A stretch of 5,594 nt of DNA from an uncultured Chloroflexota bacterium (GTDB taxonomy: Bacteria; Chloroflexota; Anaerolineae; Caldilineales; Caldilineaceae). Below the pieces are notes generated by a model. The model did no database searches and had not been told where the DNA came from. It worked only from the letters and a program-made list of their open reading frames with translations. Both the position numbers and the translations under genes were made by a program. The stretch covers positions 1 to 5,594 of the forward strand of contig CAIOHJ010000262.1 of NCBI GenBank assembly GCA_903858085.1, read 5' to 3'. Below, one piece after another: positions 1 to 5,102 of this stretch (positions are counted from its first letter, which is position 1; every line of letters starts with the position of its first letter).

Positions 1-308
1 CCCAAGAAGATTGGATTGCGGTTGATGTACCCCTGCCTTCACAGGCTGACGAAGAAGGGCTGGTCCAGTTCGCTGAAGGTATCCAGGCCAGCTTGCAGCA
101 GGTCGATTTTGAAACCAGGCGCCGAGTGTTGGAATTACGGCAAGTACGCGTGGACGTGGTCTCCCAGAAAGAGGTAAAGCTCAGCGCCTTGCTCCCCTTT
201 AGCCAGGACGCGCGAGCTGACTACCCTTCCGCCTCCTCCGAACAGCAGTCGGACGCCCTTGCCGTCAGTGGGTCCATTGTAAACACTTCACATGGGTTGT
301 CGCTATGA
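1..308 (+). CDS. C-terminal fragment of a probable large serine recombinase (5' truncated by window)
   Basis: The reading frame is open from base 3 to the TGA at 306-308 and gives about 101 residues with no start needed inside the window, so the N-terminal catalytic resolvase domain would lie to the left. The piece around bases 99-200 reads VDFETRRRVLELRQVRVDVV followed by a Lys/Glu-rich turn and a short hydrophobic strand. This matches the pattern at the end of large serine recombinases (Phe-x-x-(Arg/Lys)-Arg-x-(Leu/Val)-(Leu/Val)-Glu-Leu-x-x-x-(Arg)-Val-x-Val). Such enzymes cut and rejoin DNA at attachment sites to integrate or excise mobile elements. The last 35 or so residues (Ser/Ala-rich, ending HGLSL) are not recognisable and may be a variable tail. 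The catalytic serine and zinc-ribbon region are not visible, so the call rests on the C-terminal motif alone. GC is somewhat lower (about 57 %) than in the following genes, compatible with acquisition. The stop overlaps the next start by 4 bases. Confidence 0.6.
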   Translation, partial: QEDWIAVDVPLPSQADEEGLVQFAEGIQASLQQVDFETRRRVLELRQVRVDVVSQKEVKLSALLPFSQDARADYPSASSEQQSDALAVSGSIVNTSHGLSL

Positions 309-1870
309 ATCGATCCCTTCTCATCCGTCTGACTTTGACCTTGGCAGTCGTTGCGGGTGTGCTCCTGTATGGAGGATCCGGCTGGGCCCTGGCCCAGCAT
401 CTGACGGCTGCGCTGGTCGAGACGCCAGCTTCTGTTCTTTGGGTTTTGGTGGCTACGTCGATGGCTCTGCTGGTGCCGGTCGGGTTACTCCTGATCGGCG
501 TGGCCGCTCTGGAGGGTGAACGGGCCTGGGAGATTGCCTTGGGCGCTCTCGTCGCCTGCGCTCTGGCGGCTGTAGCCTACTGGGCTGTCGGCTTTGCCTT
601 GCACTTTGGCGGCATTGGGTTGGTCTATGTGAGGCCAGAGCTGAGCGCGCTGGTCTGGGAGTGGAGCCCGCTGCCAGCCAACTGGGGGACGGGCTGGGGT
701 GCGGCGGGGCTCAGCGGCTGGTTTTTGTCGGGCAGCGAGCTGACCGCCCCAGTCTACGCGCTGTTTTTCAGCCAGCTGCCCTGGCTCTTTGTGGTGACCC
801 TGCTGCCGGTGATGGTGCTGCTCGACCGGGCACCTGCTTTGGCGCCCTGGTTGCTGGCACTGCTGCTCGGCGGGGTGATCTATCCGCTGGCTGGCAACTG
901 GGTGCAGGGTGGGGGGTGGTTGGCAGCCTTGGGGCGCAACTTGAACCTGGGGAACGGGTTTGTCGACCCCGGCGGAACAGGCGTTGTCTTTTTGTTGGCT
1001 GCTGCTGTAGGGGGCGTGGCGCTGGTCGTTTGGGCACCTCGCCGTCCGCCGGCGGGGGAAGTGGCCCGGCTGCCGGCCGACCGCCGTCCGTTGCTGACTG
1101 TGGTGGGCAGCCTGTTGTTGGTGGCGGCAGTCCCCGGCTGGCTGTGGGCAAACCCGCTGCAGCTGGAAGCGTTGGGGCCTTTGGGGGGGATGCGTGGGAG
1201 TGTCAACGGGATCCTCTCGGCGGTTGCAGGTGGAATTTTACCCCTCTTTTATACCTGGTTTGTCACCGGGCAGAGCAATCCAGTTCTGGTCGGTCGCGGG
1301 GTCGTGGCAGGGGCAGTGGCTGGCCTGGCGTTGGCACCCTTTGTGCCAACGCTGCCAGCCTTGCTGGCTGGTCTGGTGGCTGGCGCGATGCTGCCCTTGC
1401 TCACCTATGTGGTCGATCTTCGGGCCAGGCTGAACGATACGACCGGGTTGGTGACCAGCGTAGGCGTGCCAGCTCTGCTTGGGCTGCTGGGGGTGGGGAT
1501 TGTCGCCGATGGCAGGGTCGGAATTGGTTGGCAGATGGCCGGAAATGAAGGCGTTTTGGGAGGGACAGGCCAGGGGGTCTCTGGGCTTTGGGTGGCGACC
1601 GGTTTTCTGTCTGGCTGGTTCGGGCAACTTCAGGCGCAGGCGGTCGGGGTCACCGCTTTGCTGCTCTGGGGCGGGGTCGCAGCGCTTTTCAGCTGTGTGC
1701 CCCTGGCCTTGATCGCCTGGGGTGTGCAGCGCAGCGAAGAACCGCTGGCAGCTGTTGTGGCCGCCGAAGGGGGGGCGGCCGCCGAGGGATACAGCCAGCC
1801 TGCTCCCCCCATCGATGCGGCGCCGACAGAGCGGCGTCGCATCTTTCCGCCTGTTCCCAGCGACCTCTGA
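305..1870 (+). CDS. Amt/Mep/Rh-fold membrane protein, divergent ammonium-transporter homologue lacking the pore histidines
   Basis: 521 residues; canonical Amt proteins are about 400-450. A signal-peptide-like segment (about 8-30, ending ALA-Q) is followed by roughly eleven hydrophobic helices (approximately 44-68, 77-102, 148-173, 179-197, 224-243, 263-282, 298-321, 331-347, 350-369, 382-401, 444-472), as in AmtB. Colinear family landmarks: GGGWLA (202-207), VDPGGTGVV (220-228) for the DFAGGTVVH motif, GWLWAN (278-283) for GWFGFN, RGVVAGAVAGL (331-341) for the GAxxGAVAGL helix, and a final helix running into QRSEEP, like the LRVSEEEE tail of Amts. Against E. coli AmtB recalled from memory, Asp160 is kept (Asp221), but His168 is Phe229, His318 is Val386, Trp148 is Gln201, Phe215 is Ala282 and Ser219 is Gln286. 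Ordinary ammonium conduction is therefore doubtful; a sensor or a channel for another solute is possible. The tail (476-521) is Ala/Pro/Glu-rich and ends near TERRRIF. No clear Shine-Dalgarno is seen; the ATGA overlap suggests coupling to the upstream gene. Family call is firm, substrate unknown. Confidence 0.85.
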   Translation: MNRSLLIRLTLTLAVVAGVLLYGGSGWALAQHLTAALVETPASVLWVLVATSMALLVPVGLLLIGVAALEGERAWEIALGALVACALAAVAYWAVGFALHFGGIGLVYVRPELSALVWEWSPLPANWGTGWGAAGLSGWFLSGSELTAPVYALFFSQLPWLFVVTLLPVMVLLDRAPALAPWLLALLLGGVIYPLAGNWVQGGGWLAALGRNLNLGNGFVDPGGTGVVFLLAAAVGGVALVVWAPRRPPAGEVARLPADRRPLLTVVGSLLLVAAVPGWLWANPLQLEALGPLGGMRGSVNGILSAVAGGILPLFYTWFVTGQSNPVLVGRGVVAGAVAGLALAPFVPTLPALLAGLVAGAMLPLLTYVVDLRARLNDTTGLVTSVGVPALLGLLGVGIVADGRVGIGWQMAGNEGVLGGTGQGVSGLWVATGFLSGWFGQLQAQAVGVTALLLWGGVAALFSCVPLALIAWGVQRSEEPLAAVVAAEGGAAAEGYSQPAPPIDAAPTERRRIFPPVPSDL

Positions 1871-1892
1871 AAGCCGCTGGCGGAGGGACGAT

Positions 1893-2906
1893 TCAGACCA
1901 GGCTGACCAGCACAGCGACCAGCAACAAGGCTGTGGCCAGCCCGATCAGCAGACGATTTTCCTGAAGGCTGGCCCGCCAGCTGCGTGCCGGGGACCGTAT
2001 CGGCAGCAAAGGAAAGTGTGCAGCCAGCGAATTGGCCTGCTGGACAGCGCCCAGCAGCAGGCTGCGAAATTCATCGGCGGTGTTTGGGCGTTCATTGGGG
2101 TGCATCGAGAGGGCCCGAAAGATGGCATGCTCGACGCGCGGGGAAATTTCTGGGTTGAGCTGGCGCAGCGGTGCCAGCAGACCGGGCCTCAGAAAGCGTT
2201 CTTTGGCGTCCGCAGGCGGCTGGCCACACAGCAGATGATACAAGGTGGCCGCCAGCGAGTAGAGGTCGCTGCGGCTGTCGGTGAAACCGGTGTCCCCTCC
2301 ATACTGTTCGAGGGGGGTAAAGGCAACTGTGCCACGCCCCTGTACGACTGTCACCGTGCGGCTGTCGTTGGTGCGCAGCACCTTGACCAGCCCAAAATCG
2401 ACCAGTTTGACCGTCCCGCGCGGGGTGACTTTGATATTGCCTGGTTTGATATCGCGATGGACCACCGGGGGGCTCTGGCCATGCATGTATTCGAGGGCGT
2501 CCAGCAGCTGGGCAGCGTAGAGAAGCACCTGCGTTTCTGGCAGCCGCTCCCCACGGCGTGCCGTCTCCAGCAAGATCTCCTGCAGATCGCGGCCATCTAC
2601 AAAATCCATCACCAGATATTCGCGGCCCGCTGTCGAAAAATAGTCGGACACTTTGGGCAGATTGGGGTGGTCCAGACGTGCCAGGGTGCTGGCTTCGATG
2701 CGGAACTGTTCGGCGATCTGTTCCAGATCCTCGCGCGTGGCCGAGCTTTCGGTCAGCCCGGGCAGCACCTCTTTGACAGCGCAGACCCGTCCGGTCAGAC
2801 GCAGGTCGTTGGCACGATAGACGGCCCCCATGCCTCCCTGTCCGACCAACTCCTGGATGGCGTACCGCCCGCGCAACACTTTGCCAGTTTCTAGAACAGG
2901 GGACAT
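1893..2906 (-). CDS. Hanks-type (PknB-like) Ser/Thr protein kinase with C-terminal membrane anchor
   Basis: 337 residues. It transfers phosphate from ATP to Ser/Thr of target proteins at the inner face of the membrane. The kinase domain spans about 15-290 and looks catalytically complete: glycine loop VGQGGMGAVY (21-30), ATP-binding lysine in CAVKEV (Lys45), helix-C Glu71, catalytic loop HRDIKPGN (150-157, Asp152 as base, Asn157), DFG at 170-172, the PLE version of the APE motif (198-200), SDLYSL (Asp214) and the Arg of the NERPN motif (Arg273). The activation loop holds candidate autophosphorylation sites Thr184, Thr186, Thr193 and Thr197. After the domain comes a short basic linker and one hydrophobic helix (about 318-336) at the very end, so it is tail-anchored and has no PASTA or other external sensor domain. 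The ATG at 2906-2904 is preceded by AGGTGA three bases upstream. It is divergent from the FHA/winged-helix gene, its likely partner, and convergent with the Amt-like gene 22 bases away. Confidence 0.95.
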   Translation of the reverse strand: MSPVLETGKVLRGRYAIQELVGQGGMGAVYRANDLRLTGRVCAVKEVLPGLTESSATREDLEQIAEQFRIEASTLARLDHPNLPKVSDYFSTAGREYLVMDFVDGRDLQEILLETARRGERLPETQVLLYAAQLLDALEYMHGQSPPVVHRDIKPGNIKVTPRGTVKLVDFGLVKVLRTNDSRTVTVVQGRGTVAFTPLEQYGGDTGFTDSRSDLYSLAATLYHLLCGQPPADAKERFLRPGLLAPLRQLNPEISPRVEHAIFRALSMHPNERPNTADEFRSLLLGAVQQANSLAAHFPLLPIRSPARSWRASLQENRLLIGLATALLLVAVLVSLV

Positions 2907-2909
2907 GGC

Positions 2910-2915
2910 TCACCT
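2910..2915 (-). promoter_or_regulatory. Ribosome binding site of the kinase gene
   Basis: Reading leftward, AGGTGA lies three bases before the ATG at 2906-2904. The spacing is short, but this is the only purine-rich Shine-Dalgarno-like element close to the start, and the kinase domain begins about 15 residues later as expected, which supports the chosen start. Confidence 0.45.
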
Positions 2916-2952
2916 GGCTCCCGGTCAGGAGCGCAGCGCTGTTTGAACGGCG

Positions 2953-2981
2953 TTGTTGTCATTGCATAACTCTGATATAAT
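2953..2981 (+). promoter_or_regulatory. Extended -10 promoter for the FHA/winged-helix gene
   Basis: A perfect TATAAT (2976-2981) is preceded by TGn (TG at 2973-2974), giving an extended -10 element. A partial -35, TTGTTG (2953-2958, 3 of 6 to consensus), sits 17 bases upstream of it. Transcription would start near 2987-2989, giving a leader of roughly 124 bases before the ATG at 3112. The AT-rich pocket stands out in this GC-rich window. The kinase promoter must lie in the same 205-base divergent region, but no equally good match is seen on the minus strand; TTGTGC (2990-2985) followed after 16 bases by TATGCA (2968-2963) is only a weak candidate. Confidence 0.6.
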
Positions 2982-2986
2982 CGGGC

Positions 2987-3008
2987 ACAATTGCACAGAA
3001 GGAATTGT
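2987..3008. repeat. Short inverted repeat at the predicted transcription start; candidate operator
   Basis: ACAATT (2987-2992) and AATTGT (3003-3008) are perfect 6-base inverted arms around a 10-base spacer, beginning six bases after the TATAAT box. The position would suit a repressor or autoregulatory site covering the start of transcription. The arms are short and AT-rich, so chance is possible; no binding protein can be named from sequence. Confidence 0.3.
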
Positions 3009-3101
3009 ACCATGTTGGCGAAATTTTGTCAGAACGAATTGGGGGAGGCGGTGTTGTGCAACCCTATCCATTGCCCGCAGACAGAGGCGGTTCGGACCGA
3101 C

Positions 3102-3106
3102 GAGGA
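3102..3106 (+). promoter_or_regulatory. Ribosome binding site that decides the FHA/winged-helix start
   Basis: GAGGA lies five bases before the ATG at 3112. The same frame is open further left to a TTG at 2953, but that start would fall upstream of the -10 box and would add about 53 Cys/Arg/Trp-rich residues with no domain character, so 3112 is preferred. Confidence 0.75.
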
Positions 3107-3111
3107 ATCTG

Positions 3112-3810
3112 ATGCGACCTGAACCGACTCCACCTGCCGGCCACCAGCCCTCCGTCCCAACAGGACCCAAAGAGCATGCGATGCTGGTGTTGCAGCGCGG
3201 CGCGGAAGCAGGACGGCGCTGGCCGCTGGACCGCAGCCGCCCGTTGACCATCGGCCGCGATGAAGGCTGTGACATTCACCTGCCCGATCGTCAGGTCAGC
3301 CGCCTCCATGCCCGGGTCTGCTGGTCAGGCGATCACTACCAGGTCGAGGATCTGGGCAGCAAAAACGGTACCCATGTCAACGGCCAGGAGGTCTCCAGCA
3401 AAATGGCTTGCCCGCTGCAAGATGGGGACGAACTGCAGATCGCGCTCCGGTTCAAACTGGCCTTTGTCGATGCTGGGGCGACTGCCCCCCTTTCGGTCGA
3501 AGGCGACAAGCAGGGGTTGCGCGTCGACAAGGAGACCCGCCAGGTGATTGTCAACGGGAGCTGGGTCGATCCCCCCCTCAGCCTGCACCAGTACCGGCTG
3601 ATCGAAGTGCTGTGGGACTCTGGCGGCAGCGTGATCACGCGCGACCAGATTGTCGAGGCGGTCTGGCCGGAGGCCGCCAGCGAAGGAGTCAGCGAACAGG
3701 CGATCGACGCGCTGGTGCGCCGTCTGCGCGAGCGTATCGAAGAATGTGACGATGAATTTCGCTACATTGTCACTGTGCGCGGCCACGGCTTCCGTCTGGA
3801 AAACCGTTGA
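3112..3810 (+). CDS. FHA domain - winged-helix (OmpR/PhoB-type) transcriptional regulator
   Basis: 232 residues, cytoplasmic. After a proline-rich N-terminus (2-22), an FHA phosphothreonine-binding domain covers about 24-120. Its recognition residues are present: GR (48-49), SRLH (63-66) and SKNGTHVNG (83-91, with Asn85). After a linker, a C-terminal OmpR/PhoB-type winged helix occupies about 135-230, with an initial beta sheet, LSLHQYRLIEVL (156-167), the recognition-helix region (about 193-208, ending VRRLRERI) and the wing hairpin ending in VRGHGFRLE (222-230). There is no receiver domain, so control probably comes from phosphothreonine binding rather than Asp phosphorylation. The divergent Ser/Thr kinase is the natural upstream partner. 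The closest familiar concept is mycobacterial EmbR, controlled by PknH, but there the DNA-binding domain is N-terminal and FHA C-terminal. Target genes cannot be read from the sequence; autoregulation of the divergent promoter region is plausible. The start is set by GAGGA at 3102. Confidence 0.92.
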   Translation: MRPEPTPPAGHQPSVPTGPKEHAMLVLQRGAEAGRRWPLDRSRPLTIGRDEGCDIHLPDRQVSRLHARVCWSGDHYQVEDLGSKNGTHVNGQEVSSKMACPLQDGDELQIALRFKLAFVDAGATAPLSVEGDKQGLRVDKETRQVIVNGSWVDPPLSLHQYRLIEVLWDSGGSVITRDQIVEAVWPEAASEGVSEQAIDALVRRLRERIEECDDEFRYIVTVRGHGFRLENR

Positions 3811-3866
3811 ACGCTGTCGAACAAAGAAATGGCTGTCGACCCAACGGTGTTTCGCCGAGTACCCTG

Positions 3867-5078
3867 ATGCTGCAACTCTCTGAACTGGGCCTGTATTTGC
3901 ATATCCCCTTTTGTGAACGCAAATGCCCCTACTGCGACTTCAATACCTACGCGGGCATGGAAGCCTCTTTTCAACCCACTGTGGACGCGCTCTGTGCGGA
4001 GATGGAACAGTGGGCGGATCTGTTGGCAGAGCGCACGGTGAAAACTGTCTTTTTGGGCGGGGGGACGCCGACGGTGCTCCAGGACGAGCAGCTGTTTCAG
4101 CTGCTCGAAGGGGTGAAGCGTTGTTTTCGGCTGGCCCCTGAGGTCGAGATTACCAGCGAAGCCAACCCGGGCACCGTCGACCGCTCTCGATTTGCGCTGC
4201 TGCGCAGCCTTGGGGTCAACCGGTTGAGCATGGGTGTGCAAAGCCTGCGGGCCGACGAACTGCGCTGGCTTGGGCGTATCCACACGGTCGAAGATGTCTA
4301 TATGGCCTATGCAGCGGCACGCCAGGCAGGGTTTACCAACATCAACCTGGATTTTATCTTTGGGTTGCCCGAGCAAAGCCCGACAGCCTGGCAGGAGACC
4401 TTGACCCAGGTTGTGGCGCTGGCGCCGGAACATGTGAGTTTGTACAGCCTGATCGTAGAACCGAACACCCCACTGTTTCACTGGGTCAAGAGCGGCCAGG
4501 TCCCAGCCCCCGACGAGGATCTGGCCGCCCAGCTCTACGAGATGACCCTGGAGCAGCTGGCCCAGGCCGGGTACCTTCATTATGAAGTCTCCAACTGGGC
4601 GCGCCAGCGATCGCCCGCAGACAACCTTGACGAAACCTTGCACTTTGCGTCCAGACACAATCTGGTCTACTGGCGCAACGGGGACTATCTGGGGGTCGGG
4701 CCAGGAGCCCACAGCCACCTGCGCAGCCAGGGCCCGCAAGGCCTTGTGGAGCGCAGGTGGGGCAACCGCAGGCCAGTGCCCAGCTATGTGCGCCGCGCCC
4801 ACCGCCGGGAAAAGCTGACCGAATTCGTCGAAGAGATTTCTCCCCGGTTGGCGATGGGGGAGAGCATGATGGTCGGCCTGCGGCTGGTGCGCGAGGGGGT
4901 CCCACACCGACGGTTCGAACAGCTGCATGGGGTCGCTGCCACCGCCGTGTTTGCACAGGAGCTAGCGCTGCTGGAAGAGGCTGGGCTGCTCCACGTGGAC
5001 AACGAGCGGATCCGGCTCACTCCCCACGGCCTCCTGATGGGGAATCAGGTCTTTATGCAATTTTTGCCCGAATCATAG
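3867..5078 (+). CDS. hemW: HemW, radical SAM heme chaperone (formerly annotated HemN-like coproporphyrinogen oxidase)
   Basis: 403 residues from the ATG at 3867, close to the usual 380-400. HemW binds heme and an iron-sulfur cluster and is thought to deliver heme to membrane cytochromes. Visible features: LYLHIPFC start, the radical SAM cluster motif CX3CX2C (Cys16, Cys20, Cys23) followed by Asp-Phe, the SAM-binding GGGTPT (64-69), EANP (98-101), RLSMGVQS (119-126), LDFIFGLP (161-168) and the HemW signature HNLVYW (264-269) with GVGPGAHS (276-283). Phe in CxxxCxxCxF, where true HemN has Cys, and the HNxxYW motif favour HemW over oxygen-independent coproporphyrinogen oxidase. The segment between SNWAR and SRHN (about 247-261) seems about ten residues longer than in many homologues. 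A TTG at 3807, overlapping the FHA stop, would add 20 residues without family character; the ATG has only a weak ribosome site (GAG). The 56-base gap and shared strand allow cotranscription with the FHA gene; coaD follows after 24 bases. Confidence 0.93.
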   Translation: MLQLSELGLYLHIPFCERKCPYCDFNTYAGMEASFQPTVDALCAEMEQWADLLAERTVKTVFLGGGTPTVLQDEQLFQLLEGVKRCFRLAPEVEITSEANPGTVDRSRFALLRSLGVNRLSMGVQSLRADELRWLGRIHTVEDVYMAYAAARQAGFTNINLDFIFGLPEQSPTAWQETLTQVVALAPEHVSLYSLIVEPNTPLFHWVKSGQVPAPDEDLAAQLYEMTLEQLAQAGYLHYEVSNWARQRSPADNLDETLHFASRHNLVYWRNGDYLGVGPGAHSHLRSQGPQGLVERRWGNRRPVPSYVRRAHRREKLTEFVEEISPRLAMGESMMVGLRLVREGVPHRRFEQLHGVAATAVFAQELALLEEAGLLHVDNERIRLTPHGLLMGNQVFMQFLPES

Positions 5079-5087
5079 ATATTGCGT

Positions 5088-5096
5088 GGAAAGGGA
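5088..5096 (+). promoter_or_regulatory. Ribosome binding site of coaD
   Basis: The purine-rich GGAAAGGGA ends six bases before the ATG at 5103, a good Shine-Dalgarno position. It lies in the 24-base gap after hemW, with no room for a terminator, which supports translation from a hemW-coaD transcript. Confidence 0.6.
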
Positions 5097-5102
5097 ATTT
5101 TC

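Noticed and set aside
1183..1775. Two runs of seven G in the Amt-like gene (1183-1189 and 1769-1775) as phase-variation tracts
   Set aside because: A similar C7 run occurs in the FHA gene (3571-3577), so such runs look like a by-product of high GC. Seven bases is short for a contingency tract and all frames are intact.
1871..1892. Bidirectional terminator between the convergent Amt-like and kinase genes
   Set aside because: Only a three-pair CCG/CGG stem with a four-base loop is visible (within 1874-1883), without a T run on either side, so no intrinsic terminator can be supported.
1722..2894. Long plus-strand open frame (390 codons) opposite the kinase gene
   Set aside because: It is a shadow of the kinase coding strand: no recognisable domain, and the minus strand carries every kinase motif in order. 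Its start lies inside the Amt-like gene.
2953..3111. N-terminal extension of the FHA protein to a TTG at 2953
   Set aside because: It would begin upstream of the TATAAT box, has no ribosome site and adds Cys/Trp/Arg-rich residues without domain character; ATG 3112 with GAGGA is far better.
3813..3839. Direct repeat GCTGTCGA (3813-3820 and 3832-3839) between the FHA gene and hemW
   Set aside because: Eight bases repeated once is weak in GC-rich sequence, and no promoter-like element accompanies it. Noted only for comparison with relatives.
3762..4928. Long minus-strand open frame (388 codons) opposite hemW
   Set aside because: The plus strand encodes a complete HemW with all motifs. The minus-strand translation is rich in His/Gln/Arg/Pro without family features, as expected of an antisense shadow in GC-rich DNA.
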